Below are positions 27,001-34,850 of a stretch of 64,000 nucleotides of DNA, piece by piece. Position numbers and translations under genes: made by a program. Source of the DNA: Chrysaora quinquecirrha. Taxonomy: Eukaryota; Cnidaria; Scyphozoa; Semaeostomeae; Pelagiidae. The stretch is taken from NCBI GenBank assembly GCA_014526335.1, contig JACTAT010000040.1, positions 7,000,545 through 7,064,544 of the forward strand, given 5' to 3'. How positions within the stretch are numbered: the first letter of the stretch is position 1; every line of letters starts with the position of its first letter. The notes below the pieces were generated by a model, which was not told the DNA's origin, did no database searches, and saw only the letters and a program-made list of their open reading frames with translations.

Positions 27001-30000
27001 CTTTCGGGTGTGATATGCATATGATTTCATCGCGTTTGCACGGAAACGGATCGGAAATGGATCCTAATGGATTCGCTTTTCTTGCGTACCCAAAGAGATA
27101 CGGCCCGTTTCTGAAAAAGGAACTGATCCATGCGTGCTCGTGTAAACGTAAAAGATACCGTGACATTTTTGGAAACGTCGTGTAAACGGAGTCTGGAATT
27201 TGACTACTTGGCAATCAGCAAAATTAGGAAATTCTTGTTAAGTCGCTGTCGTTCCTCAGATCTTTGGCTGTCTAGCCAGTTTTTGGCCATGATGACAGTT
27301 CAGATTTTTAGAGGATAGATTAAATTCCTTGTTAATCACAGATTTCATGAAATTAAATTGAAAGCTGTTTCATGCCTTGGAAACATTCTTCACTTAAATT
27401 TCTTGATAATTTTTCATATCCTCTATGATAATAATGTTTGTACATGATTTTTAAATCCTCACCAAAAGGCTAGAACGCTAAAACGCATACCCCCTCAATG
27501 AGTAAATTGGAGTAAAGAGATAGCTACTTTCTTATCTGTGCAGGCAAATGACGGTAATGCCTTGTTTGAAGTTGCACAAGGACGATTGCAGGCCGGTAAG
27601 GGAATTCTGTTATCCTATTATCAAGAAATCTTTGACTTTTAGTCAACTGTAAGGCCCTGGCAAAACGATCAAACATTGTTCGTCAAATATCTGAAATTTG
27701 CTTGTCCAGACAAACGTTTGATCATTTGGCCACATCACAAAACATTCATCGTGAAACATTATTTACTTGATACAAGCAGATAGCTGAAGGAATTCTGTGT
27801 TTCAAGCTATGTTTTGTGACGTGGCTAAACAGCCAAACATTGTCAAGGCTCTTGCAAAACGATCAAACATTGTTTGTCAAACATTTGATATTTGCTTTTC
27901 AAATAATTTTTTCTAGCTTTTCTGCTTACGGCAAGCAGAAAATGTTTCTGCAGTTTTTCCAAAACATTGCCAAGCAAGTTCTACTTGTCAAGCAATGTTT
28001 TGCGACACGAGAAAACAGTCGCATATTTTTTGTAAAACAAATCTCAAGTCATTGACCAACAATCTTTGATCTTTGGGCCACGGCCTAATACATTTTCCAG
28101 TGATAGCGAACAGAAGTCCCTTGCCCTACTTTATTTGACGTACTTCCTTATAGGTATGTTCAGTGAAGCTCATGATCTGATGCTTGAATCTCTGAATATT
28201 TTCAACCAAGTATATGGACCTCTTCACTCAGATATTGTCATCTGCTACAGGTTGGATCTTGTTGTTCTTTCATTTGAGCGCCATAGTGTGTTTTTTCAAA
28301 TGATCATGGATTCTTTAGTTGATAACCCCAACATCAGCACAGCAATTCAAGGGAGGGTAACTTTTCACTGTTAGACTCACTACAAAAGTCGTGGATTCGC
28401 TCCCAGGCCCCACGCAACGCGGCCCGCTCATACGCTTTATAGTTTGAGCTGCCGCCATTAACAACAGCAACACCTTTTTTTTTATTTTACATTTTTTGAA
28501 TGAATTGAATTGAGGTGAAGGCAGCGAAAGCTACGACTCATGTAGTAAGTCTAGGTCACTGTCAGGATGTAAATATGAAAAAAATTACTATACATTGAGT
28601 CGAGAAAAGAACATTTAAAGGAGGGTCACCTTTTCATCAAATGCTGGTTTTCAAGGGGCCTTTATCGTGTTTCTTACTGAAAATTTCTTGCAAGTGAGAT
28701 TACAAGCTTTTTATAAGAAAATGGTTAATAAGAATGAGTGATCAACCTCCTCAAATTTTAAGCAAGTCCAATACTGGATTTGGGAATTTTTCATACGTAC
28801 TCATTTTATTTTCTTTTTTTCATACATATATGTATATCTGCGATCTTGTGTCGTGTTCCAGTAAGGTGTAGCTATGCCTGCCCATGCCTGTGTTGAATTT
28901 GTGAAATTTTGATCATGCGCAGAAATACTGTATTCCAGAATTTTCCATAAGAAAGTCACAAGAAGGTTTTGGTACTGAAAACATGAAATATCTAAAATAA
29001 AGTTTCAATACTGGCCTAGAAAGGCTTTTTTATAAAAAGAAACATGCAAGTCACTCACAGCTCAGATTTTGTGTAGTCATTCCTCATGATAAAGGTGCTG
29101 TTGAGCCAGTTTTTGGCTGTGAAAACAGAACTAGTTATTTTTGAGGATAGAACAATTCCTTGTTAATCACAACTTTCATAAAAGTGTTAATTGAAAGTTG
29201 TTTCATGCCTTGGATACATCTTGTTTGGCTTTTCTACGTTTCAACATTATTAAAGCTCTCTTGGTTCAGCTTTCTTTATTAACCATTATGTTCTTTGGTA
29301 GGTGTTTTCCTAGTAATTCTAGTAAACTTATTTATTTGTGATGATTCTAAGTGTTTCTTTTTCTTATATAGAACTGTTGCAAGGTTGTACTACATTGCAG
29401 ACGACGTAGTACAGGTATGACTAAATTTCTGGTTTTTGTGATTGCTGTTATATCTAAAGCTGTGGCTAAACTAGGAGGCATGACGGACACGACAATGTAT
29501 TTGGCGTGTCTCCCAGGGTGGCTAAACATGCGAGTGACATTCGAGCAACATGTCTCCTGAAATCGCGGAGAGATTTCTGTGGTCTCCCAGAAGCATTTGC
29601 CTACTCTCGCTACAAATTTTGTCGAGCACTAAAAAGTTTTCAAGGCTCGCTAAACTGAGAGACATCGGGGGGACATGTCATCCCTCCTAGTTAAGCCAGG
29701 CCTTTATATGTAGGAACTTTCAAAGCGGATGGCTAAGGAGCTAATTTAAAATCGTTGAGGCCATTGATTTACTGTGTACGTCCCAGCCACTTCCCAGCTT
29801 TCTCCCCGACGCAAATGAAGGTGCTGTGGCATCGTAGTGTAATCCAGTTGACTCGTGGTGTCAGAAGCTCAGTGTGGTCAGGGTTCGAGCCAAGCCACGG
29901 TAGCGTCACAGCCAGGGTCGAGGTCTCGATTAGTTAACCTACTACTGAGATCCTAGCGACTGGCGCTTAAACACCATATCACCTTCAAATAGGCTGCCGC

Positions 30001-33000
30001 GAGAGCCAACAGTTGAGACTTTGCTTTACAAGCAACGTTTGATCATTTGGCCACGTCGCAAAACATTGCTTGATGTCTCTATACCAATGTTAAGTCTAAC
30101 ACACTGATTTTTCAATTGTTTTTAGGCAGTTTCATACCAGAAGAAGGCCGTGATAGTATGTGAAAGAATACTTGGAATTGATCATCCAGAAACCATCATG
30201 TCATATGTAAGTATGTGGTTAATATTCTAAGGAAAGAGAAAAATATTGGACCTTTCTTATGATTTATTTCCATTTTTGAATGCCAAATTACATATACATG
30301 TTTCTGTAGGTACATTTGGCTTTATACTGCTACAGTGCTGGTCTTGTATCTGCATCTCTGAAATTGATGTACAGAGCGAGATATTTAGCTGTCATGGTAT
30401 ATGGAGAAGGACACCCAGATCTTGCCACGTTTGATGTGAGTTATCTTCATCTTGTTTAATTTTCTGATTTAAGATCAGCTACAAGTAACACTACTTTTAT
30501 TATGCATGTATATAAAATTGTATTAATGGCTATGGTAATGGGTAATGCTAATAATAATTGTAATGGTAATGGTAATAGGTAAAATAGGTAACTGTAATGA
30601 TGTTGGTTATGGTAATGGTAATGGTTATAATAATTGTAATGGTTATGATAATTGTAATGGTGATAGTTGTGGTTATGGTAATGACAATGATAATGATAAT
30701 GGAAATGGTAAAAGTTGCGGTAATGGTTATAGTAATGGTTATGGTAATAGGTGATGTTAATCATGGTAATAGGTAATGGTAAAAGTATTGGTTATGGTAA
30801 TGGTAATGGTAACGGTTATGATAATGGTAATAGTTGTGGTAATGGTAATGGTAATGGTAATGTCAATGGTAGTGGCAGTGGTAATGGTTGTGGTAATATT
30901 AATAGTAATGATAATGGAAACAGTTTTGGTCATGGTAATGGTAATGGTAACGGTTATGATTATGGTAACGGTAATACTTGTGGTTACGGTAACCTCTTCC
31001 AAACATAATGGTAAAGCTCTTTCCTTAGAATATTAACCACAAACTTACATATGATAGACTGATTACATTCCTCCCACTCTTTCGGAAACAGCTCATAACA
31101 ACTACAACAACATAATCGCTGTTTCCTCAGAGTGGGACTCATAATCTAAAAGTCAAAAAGTCGGCCTGATATGCCAACTTTCTGGCATATCCAATCAGAA
31201 TGCAGAACAGCCCGAATCTACAGCAGTGATTGGCTTATCTATTACTCCCACCTTTTCCATCTCTAGTTTCCCCAATGGCCGCCAAGCTTCGAGCAGCTTC
31301 GCCACAGCTTTTTCGGGGCAGAAAAGACAACCTTCCACCTGTATATACATAATCCCCATACTAATAGTTAATAAAAACGTTCGTTTTAGTACTAATGATT
31401 TCGTTTTAATTTTGAGAGCAAAAGTACGAATTTAGAGACGTTTTAGGGTCGGCTGTCAAGTCAAATTTTAGGCCGCTCGGATGACATAGCTTTCTCGCGT
31501 GCGAAAAGAGGAATTAATGAACTTGGATGCATTTTGGGCTCAAATGAAGTTAGGAGAAGCATTTTTCTCTGTACAACTAAATTTTTTTGCATGTTGCAAA
31601 CCGAAAAATACAGATTTGGGCAAGTTTTAGGGTCAGTAGTCGGGAAATTTTGTTAGGCCATCCTTCACACCAGAACGAGGTTCGTGAAAATTAGGCCGAC
31701 TTTTGACTGTTTGTTTATGAGTCGTAGTTGGAGCGGGGTGGTGGGGTGTGGAGGAGCGTAGACTACGACGAATGTAATAAGTCTACTGTTAGAAGGGTTT
31801 TTCTGCCGCTTATCCCAATTTGTTTCTGTAGTCGATGTTTGAATTAGTGCATTCATTTTGCAGTTTGGCGAAGATGATACCAGAACGAAAGAAAGCTCAG
31901 CATATCTAAAACAAACAACCCACAACGCAGTAAAGATTCAAAAAACTGTATGTAACGAACTCATTGTCTCTCCAAATACTTAGCAATTTCTTTTTTTTTT
32001 TGAGTTTGAATGTTTGATTTTGTTTGAGGTATTACTGTGACTTCATTTTCCCTGTAGATTAATGAAATATCTGGTAAAGGTGCAGGAAGGCAGGTTACAC
32101 CTCCAAAAGAATCTGTTCCAAAGGTGAGTAGTTTGTGCAAGTTATGCGATATAGGGTAGTAGGTAAAACTACGAAAAAACCTCTTGCTGGATTGATAAAT
32201 GACGAAGCTAGATGCTTTGTTTTATTATGAATAACTTTCGATATTGCTAGGTTAGTTTTGCCTTGCCTTGGCTTTCTTGGTTGTACTTGTTGGTTTGGTT
32301 CCCTACTTTGGCTTTACTTGGCTTATCTTGACTTGAATTTAGTTGCCTCTCGACTTGTCTTGACATGACTCTGCTTCGCTTTGATTTTATTGTCTTAAGC
32401 TAGGTTAGGCTTTGCTTGGTTTGGCCTGGCTTGGCTTTGTTTGGCTTGGCTTCCATGCCAAGCCTGACTTCAATTTTGGCTGGGTTTTCCTGTTTGGCTT
32501 GTCTTTTCTTGGGTTGGCTCAACTTGACTTAGTTAGCTTGACTTGAGTTGACTTACCTCTCGACATGCCTCGACATGACTATGCTTGGCTTGGCTTTGCT
32601 TTACTTGGCTGGACTTGACTTGACTTGACTTGGATTGGCTTGGCCTGGCTGATTTGGCTTGATTTTGCTTGGCTTGAGCTAACATGGCCTGGCTTGGCTT
32701 GGCTTAGCTTGGCTTGGCTTGGCTTAGCTTGGCTTGGCTAGGCTTGGCTTGACCTGGCTTGACTTGAATTGACTTTGATTCGCTTGGCTTGGCTTGGCGT
32801 AGCTTGGCTTGGCTTGACCAGACTTGGCTTGGCTTGAGTTGGCTTGGCTTAAATTGTCTAAGCTTGACTTGCTTCTCTTAACTTGGCGATTTTTAACTTG
32901 ATATTTTGCTTAGCTTGCATTCTCAATTTTTTTAGGTTTCTGATGAGCATTACGATAAACAGATATTAGGAGTTATCAACAAGATTGGTACTAAGCCAGA

Positions 33001-33422
33001 ATCAACTGCAGTTCCGTAAGTATGGTTATGATTTTATATTCTCCTGTGATATTTTGCCTGCAAACTGCATTGATCACATCTAGCCGGATATTTTACTTCA
33101 AACCTTCAAGAACTCGTTGTGCCTATTGACATTTTCATGATCTTAATTGAATTCAAACTTTTCTGTAGAAAATACGTTCCCCAAGCGATTTCTTGTTCTC
33201 CCATATGTTTTTCAAGAATGGGTAGTGTATACTATAAAAACGTCCTCCACTCTCTACTCTGTAGTTTATGCATGTATAATTCAGAACTTTAAACTATTGT
33301 CGTCCAGTTCATTGAATGTACCTTTGGACCTTTGATGTTTGTGTCAGATCATCATTCTTACGTATCTTTCTAAAATTCTTCTTAACTTTGTTTCCTTCAG
33401 TGTGAAGTCAAGAAAATCCTAA
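4699..33422 (+). CDS. CLUH: Clustered mitochondria protein homologue (CLUH), 45 recognised coding exons
   Basis: CLUH/Clu proteins are cytosolic RNA-binding proteins that bind mRNAs of nuclear-encoded mitochondrial proteins and are needed for normal mitochondrial distribution. I traced 45 coding exons by matching translations to the known family order: N-terminal CLU_N/GSKIP-like part (exons 2-5), central CLU domain (exons 12-21), acidic-lysine linkers (exons 22-24), eIF3-p135-like part (exons 25-36) and TPR repeats (exons 37-42). All introns are GT-AG. Exon lengths sum to 3872 bases; adding the one base missing from exon 3 gives exactly 1291 codons including the stop, about 1290 residues, near the usual ~1300. 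Start chosen at 4699 because MKCNGSD... resembles the usual CLUH N terminus; a tiny upstream ORF starts at 4688. Oddities: a one-base deletion in exon 3 and loss of about 70 TPR residues between exons 41 and 42. Identification is secure; individual exon ends are inferred from splice sites and phase. Confidence 0.95.
5398..5450. repeat. Short tandem repeat AATTAGTTGCC
   Basis: About five head-to-tail copies of an 11-base unit AATTAGTTGCC (last copy with one extra T) lie in CLUH intron 1. Confidence 0.85.
5936..6068 (+). repeat. 132-bp repeat shared by two CLUH introns, copy 1
   Basis: From GCACTCTGACAATGTCTGTTGG to GGAGTTTTAAACTTTGATTACAT this segment is nearly identical to 11387-11520 in another CLUH intron, same strand. 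No terminal repeats or coding potential are visible. It is either a dispersed element or a local duplication. Confidence 0.8.
6384..6943. mobile_element. Foldback element, AAGCCC...GGGCTT termini
   Basis: The left end AAGCCCAGTTCAAAGGCTCTC...TTTTGCTTGACA and the right end TGTCAAGCAAAAGTTGAGTGAACAGGGCTT are inverted copies. The middle contains unrelated AT-rich sequence, possibly a later insertion. There is no ORF, so it is non-autonomous. Confidence 0.65.
7978..8334. mobile_element. Foldback element, TCGA-rich body type
   Basis: Termini TAAAGCTTTGGCCAAACGACTC and GTTTGGCCAGGACTTTA are inverted. The body is built from repeats of (A)CTCGATTT/AAATCGAGT, so most of the element could pair with itself. 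Its ends resemble those of the CAAACATT family although the body differs. It lies in CLUH intron 4. Confidence 0.75.
8381..8560 (+). mobile_element. tRNA-derived SINE, family A, intronic copy
   Basis: Family A runs from GGTGCTGTGGCGTCGTGG, through a B-box-like GGGTTCGAG, to CCTAGCGACTGGCGCTAAA. This copy has GGTGCCATTGCACTGTGGTG, GGGTTCGAGTGC and GATCCTAGCGACTGGCGC. Seven further full or partial copies are in the window. Confidence 0.8.
9679..13214 (+). CDS. CLUH: CLUH exons 6-13: N-terminal core leading into the CLU domain
   Basis: Exons: 9679-9748, 10556-10640, 10963-11041, 11699-11745, 12043-12086, 12338-12397, 12954-12997, 13122-13214. Landmarks are [12 protein letters not shown] across exons 6-7, [10 protein letters not shown] and [12 protein letters not shown] (7-8), [13 protein letters not shown] (9), [15 protein letters not shown] (10-11), [10 protein letters not shown] (12) and RDWNEELQ...RERALYK (13). 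End phases run 1, 2, 0, 2, 1, 1, 0, 0 and are compatible throughout. These blocks match the CLUH family in order. Intron 6 carries a large GTGGTGGGTTATTATGCTTG minisatellite. Confidence 0.93.
9823..10340. repeat. Minisatellite GTGGTGGGTTATTATGCTTGAT in CLUH intron 6
   Basis: About 500 bases of tandem, partly higher-order units such as GTGGTGGGTTATTATGCTTG and GCGTACTGTGGTTGATACGC. It is preceded by GCTAGCGAATCTATA, the same flank that precedes the related minisatellite at 19806, so both are probably copies of a mobile unit. The 150-residue frame over it is an artefact. Confidence 0.85.
11387..11520 (+). repeat. 132-bp repeat shared by two CLUH introns, copy 2
   Basis: Matches 5936-6068 over its whole length with scattered substitutions; the shared core includes ATATCAAATGATAACTGC. 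Similarity stops abruptly outside both copies. Confidence 0.8.
12125..12200 (+). mobile_element. tRNA-like SINE head fragment
   Basis: GGTAGCGTAGTGTGGTGGTC resembles a tRNA A box and GTGGTTCAAATCC is a good B box about 45 bases further on. No proper anticodon arm or acceptor pairing can be drawn, so this is a SINE-type fragment, not a functional tRNA. Confidence 0.45.
13269..13541. mobile_element. Foldback element, GACA-rich body type, copy 1
   Basis: Starts TAAAGCTACGGCTAAACTA and ends CCAGCCAGGCCTTTA, inverted ends like those of the other foldbacks. The interior (GGTGGCTAAACATGCGAGTGACA, CTCTCGCTACAAATTTG type) is shared with 29455-29706. It lies in CLUH intron 13. Confidence 0.7.
13693..14063. 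mobile_element. CAAACATT-family foldback with an internal tandem insert
   Basis: Diverged ends (AAGGCCTAAGGCCCTTTCC and CGGCAAGGCCTTAA) enclose the family motifs GCAATGTTTTGCGTCGTGACC and CATTGCTTGA. The centre carries two copies of CAACAACTGGCTGCTTTGTAGTTGC-like sequence at about 13828-13920, not seen in other copies. Confidence 0.65.
14367..17944 (+). CDS. CLUH: CLUH exons 14-21: core CLU domain, including a 26-bp microexon
   Basis: Exons: 14367-14458, 14556-14632, 15335-15360, 15539-15586, 15698-15770, 16101-16192, 17275-17315, 17811-17944. Landmarks are [16 protein letters not shown] (14), [19 protein letters not shown] (15), DAAAYAAA from a 26-bp microexon (16), [17 protein letters not shown] (18), [17 protein letters not shown] (19) and [19 protein letters not shown]...FRTFPPD (21). 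This is the most conserved part of the protein and shows no internal stop or frameshift. The microexon is supported by exact phase (1 in, 0 out) and canonical AG/GT borders. Confidence 0.94.
14672..14945. mobile_element. CAAACATT-family foldback in CLUH intron 15
   Basis: Begins GGTCTGGCCAAATGATCAAACATT only about 40 bases after the exon 15 donor and ends ACAATGTTTGATCGTTTTTGACTTT. Internal GGCCACGTCACATAAAATTGCTTGAC forms the second inverted motif of the family. Confidence 0.75.
15925..16015. repeat. Triplicated 35-base unit
   Basis: TTTCTAAGCTTTTTGTTTNAGTTTAAAGTTCTGAG occurs twice in full and a third time truncated, head to tail, in CLUH intron 18. Confidence 0.8.
18689..21861 (+). CDS. 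CLUH: CLUH exons 22-27: charged linkers and start of the eIF3-p135-like part
   Basis: Exons: 18689-18878, 19579-19654, 20694-20916, 21287-21349, 21532-21593, 21784-21861. Exon 22 opens with a K/E-rich linker and ends with the conserved [16 protein letters not shown]; exon 23 continues [16 protein letters not shown]. Exon 24 encodes a 74-residue highly charged low-complexity segment, where CLUH proteins vary most. Exon 25 encodes [14 protein letters not shown], exon 26 [10 protein letters not shown] and exon 27 [17 protein letters not shown]. Phases are 2, 0, 1, 1, 0, 0. The linkers are likely disordered. Confidence 0.9.
19806..20090. repeat. Second GTGGTGG minisatellite in CLUH intron 23
   Basis: Preceded by GCTAGCGAATCTATA, then tandem units such as ACTACTTGTGGTGGGTTATTATGCTTG and GTTTTTGCGTACTGTGG. 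The same sequence type and flank occur at 9823-10340. Confidence 0.85.
20388..20540 (-). mobile_element. SINE family A, reverse copy in CLUH intron 23
   Basis: Reverse complement of the family: TTTAGTGCTAGTCGC at the left, a CTGACACCACCATGCAGCTGG middle, and AACGCCACAGCACCTTC at the right. It is followed by a short duplication of AACGCCACAGCACCTT. The B-box region is diverged (TGATCGAACATTGATC). Confidence 0.75.
22315..26837 (+). CDS. CLUH: CLUH exons 28-36: eIF3-p135-like region
   Basis: Exons: 22315-22385, 23055-23127, 23638-23704, 23936-23988, 24235-24276, 24969-25032, 25731-25815, 26173-26249, 26728-26837. Landmarks are [20 protein letters not shown] across exons 28-29, [10 protein letters not shown] (31), a lysine-rich [11 protein letters not shown] basic stretch (33), [13 protein letters not shown] (34), [17 protein letters not shown] (35) and [18 protein letters not shown] (36). 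Phases are compatible at all nine junctions. The basic stretch lies where other CLUH proteins have a KKRNKRRKNR-like patch, so it could contact RNA or act as a sorting signal (inference). Confidence 0.92.
22724..23001. mobile_element. CAAACATT-family foldback in CLUH intron 28
   Basis: Starts GAGGCTCTGGCCAAATGATCAAAC and ends GAACGATATTTGATTGC...GGGCTT. The interior has CATCACGAAACATTGCTTGACAAGC and its inverted partner GCAATGTTTTGCAACGTGGCG. Confidence 0.75.
23166..23382 (+). repeat. Tandem pair of ~115-bp units
   Basis: TTAGATTKTAATCAATATA...ATTCTCTTCTSTATGTTGAATGTWTCC occurs twice, head to tail, in CLUH intron 29. The copies differ by many substitutions, so the duplication is old. Confidence 0.7.
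24369..24506 (+). repeat. ~130-bp intronic repeat, copy 1 of 3
   Basis: Shared block begins GATCTATTGCTGTCTAGCCAG, includes a small inverted repeat AGCCAGTTTTTGGCT, then TTCCTTGTTAATCACAGGTTTC and ends GTTTCATGCCTTGGAAACATTC. It recurs at 27256-27392 and 29097-29222, always on the CLUH sense strand. No tRNA-like boxes are visible. Confidence 0.8.
25465..25565 (+). mobile_element. 3' part of the CTTG-tailed SINE
   Basis: GCTGTAGGTCCACGTCAGCTGTATAGCTTCC...CTGACTTGC matches the body end of the SINE at 1010-1257, followed by a short degenerate tail CTCGCTTGTTTTCGTGCTTG. Confidence 0.55.
26351..26656. repeat. Three tandem ~110-bp units derived from a CAAACATT foldback half
   Basis: Each unit contains GTTTGACCGTT followed by CTAAGACTGAARCTCCTCATCTCT, and two contain GGATGTTTGTACGATTCCATCCAGTGTT. 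The last unit ends with the family terminus CAATGTTTGACCGTTTGGTCAGGACC. It looks like local amplification of one half of a foldback. Confidence 0.65.
26953..27194. mobile_element. Foldback MITE with GTTTACACG termini
   Basis: Inverted ends AGACCCCGTTTACACGA (26953) and TCGTGTAAACGGAGTCT (ending 27194) enclose subterminal inverted motifs (AAAGATACGG / CCGTGACATTTTTGG, GGATCGG). No ORF; about 242 bp. It lies in CLUH intron 36. Confidence 0.75.
27256..27392 (+). repeat. ~130-bp intronic repeat, copy 2 of 3
   Basis: Same block as 24369-24506 with few changes (GCTGTCTAGCCAGTTTTTGGCC ... CTGTTTCATGCCTTGGAAAC). It lies in CLUH intron 36 just after the GTTTACACG foldback. Confidence 0.8.
27544..33422 (+). 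CDS. CLUH: CLUH exons 37-45: TPR region (one segment missing) and C terminus
   Basis: Exons: 27544-27595, 28154-28250, 29372-29414, 30126-30206, 30310-30435, 31864-31947, 32058-32123, 32936-33015, 33401-33422. TPR landmarks are [21 protein letters not shown] (38; quoted helix [13 protein letters not shown]), [15 protein letters not shown] (40) and [22 protein letters not shown] (41; core [16 protein letters not shown]). Exon 42 resumes at [12 protein letters not shown]. In the family about 70 residues normally lie between these two, and I find no sequence for them in 30436-31863. The 41-to-42 junction is in frame (phase 0), so the protein could still be made without them. The gene ends PVKSRKS then TAA at 33420-33422. 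The C-terminal tail is shorter and less conserved than in vertebrates. Confidence 0.88.
27650..28088. mobile_element. Two abutting CAAACATT-family foldbacks in CLUH intron 37
   Basis: The first starts TAAGGCCCTGGCAAAACGATC. At about 27845 a second left end (AAGGCTCTTGCAAAACGATCAAACATTG) begins, and the block ends CAACAATCTTTGATCTTTGGGCCACGGCCTA at 28088, 65 bases before exon 38. Both share GCTATGTTTTGTGACGTGGC-type internal motifs. Confidence 0.75.
29097..29222 (+). repeat. ~130-bp intronic repeat, copy 3 of 3
   Basis: More diverged copy (GAGCCAGTTTTTGGCTGTGAAAACAG ... TTGTTTCATGCCTTGGATAC), in CLUH intron 38. Confidence 0.75.
29455..29706. mobile_element. Foldback element, GACA-rich body type, copy 2
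   Basis: Starts TAAAGCTGTGGCTAAACTAGG and ends CTCCTAGTTAAGCCAGGCCTTTA, an inverted pair. The interior GGTGGCTAAACATGCGAGTGAC is identical in type to 13269-13541. Confidence 0.75.
29817..29985 (+). mobile_element. SINE family A copy in CLUH intron 39
   Basis: AAGGTGCTGTGGCATCGTAGTG, CAGGGTTCGAGCC (B box) and GATCCTAGCGACTGGCGCT follow in order. Next to it, 30012-30085 is a fragment of a CAAACATT foldback (GCAACGTTTGATCATTTGGCCACGTCGC). Confidence 0.8.
30527..31003. repeat. (GGTAAT)n-like imperfect repeat between CLUH exons 41 and 42
   Basis: About 475 bases built from GGTAAT with GGTTAT, GGTAAC and TGATAATG variants. It occupies the interval where a conserved TPR segment of CLUH should be encoded. 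All long frames over it (Gly/Asn, Thr/Ile, Tyr/His or Val/Met rich) are artefacts. Confidence 0.9.
32240..32880. repeat. (CTTGG)n-like imperfect pentanucleotide repeat in CLUH intron 43
   Basis: About 640 bases dominated by GGCTTGGCTTGACTTGG. It fills nearly all of the intron between exons 43 (ends 32123) and 44 (starts 32936). Confidence 0.9.
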
Positions 33423-33618
33423 TGGAAGACGAAAAGTAGAATCTGGAAACCGTGCGTGTCTTTATATAGTTTTTCGAATCGTGTGTTTTCATTGGACAGT
33501 TGGTGAACTGTTGTTTTCACATGCGTGCTTTAGATGAATGTTGATAGAAAATATATTTTCAAAATTGTTAAGTGAATTTGGCGTATCTGTTTATCAAATA
33601 GTTCTTCGTGTTTTGCCC

Positions 33619-33749
33619 ATTAAATTGTTGCAAAGTTAGCGTTTGCATTTCGAGACAGTGCTTAGGAATTTTCATTTCTCAAGGCCATCGGACTAAGGTA
33701 GAAATGTGCTATTCAGACATCACTGTAAGTTGCTTTTCCAAACAATAAA
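33619..33749 (+). promoter_or_regulatory. Candidate CLUH polyadenylation signals
   Basis: ATTAAA occurs at 33619-33624 and AATAAA at 33744-33749, about 200 and 320 bases past the CLUH stop codon. Either would give a short 3' UTR. Which one is used cannot be read from sequence alone. Confidence 0.4.
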
Positions 33750-34148
33750 AACTCGCAAGTATTAAAAGTCGTGTACACGGTGAGTGAGGTTGCAGTAACA
33801 CGATTTAAATGAGAAATTACTTTGTATCGTGGTATTTTGACACGCTGCAACACGATACTATACACGCTGTCCCTACATCACGTTCTATTAATTGAGAAGC
33901 GAGGTAACTGGTTTATTGTGTATATGCTTAGTTTAATTCATTTTTAAACAGTAATTCTCGGAAGTCGCTAACTTATTGTGTATGCCAATAATTTCAAACG
34001 TTGACATCGTGTACAGACCGAATTTCATTTCTTTCACTTGGCACCGATTAGGAATTACAAATTTATCGTGCACACGGCTAAATTCATAAATATATCACAG
34101 AATTACACCTATATGGTAGAGGAATTCGAATATGAATTGTGTTATGCT

Positions 34149-34361
34149 CCAGCAAAACTATCAAACATTGTTTGTCAAACATTTGAAGCTGCTGGTCAAA
34201 CAATGTTTGACCGGTGGGGTGGCCAACATCACAATAAAAATGCTTTTGAAGTTGAGCGAATCCTGCTTGTCAAACAATGATAATGTTTTGTGACGTGGCC
34301 AAACGGTCAAACATTACTTGCAAAGCAAATCTTAAATGTTTCACAATGTTTGATTGCCAAG
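34149..34361. mobile_element. CAAACATT-family foldback, intergenic
   Basis: Left CAGCAAAACTATCAAACATTGTTTGTC, right AATGTTTCACAATGTTTGATTGCC, with inner pair GGCCAACATCACAATAAAAATGC and AATGTTTTGTGACGTGGCC. An 80-residue frame overlapping the left half is an artefact. Confidence 0.75.
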
Positions 34362-34850
34362 ATCTGAGCACGCTTAAAACTTGGCGTGCATAGGACGATA
34401 TCCTGCGTTTCTCTCTTTTAATCTTGAACTCTGAAAATTAGTATCTACGTTATAACTAATTTTGCTTATAATAATTTTTGTATATTTTTACAGATTACCA
34501 TAGTATCGCATATGAAAATGTAGCCATACTTATGTACTTTTCTTCATGCACTATAATGTGAAAATTTGCTATCATTCAAAATTTCAATCGCCTTGCTTGT
34601 TATAGTCATTTAGTTAACAAACTTTCCACGAGTTAAAAAACTAAAGTTTTTCTCTCAATTCGAATTATTTTTTCTCGAGTAATGATTTACAAAATGAGAA
34701 TTTTTAGAAATTTCTTGTCAGTTTGAAGTACACTGTGTTCTGTATGAATTTATGATGATAATATTAAGAAATTTCATCGAAGAAAATCGTGTTTCTTTTC
34801 AATGCATTCTGTGATTCTTTTGACTGAAACGAAGTCAAGCTCTGACGATT

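Noticed and set aside
30456..31036. Four open frames of 69-102 residues (Gly/Asn-, Val/Met-, Ile/Thr- and His/Tyr-rich)
   Set aside because: Simple-repeat artefacts of the GGTAAT-like tract on both strands.
33401..34280. A second gene directly after CLUH
   Set aside because: The 34038-34280 frame lies mainly over a CAAACATT foldback and has no homology.
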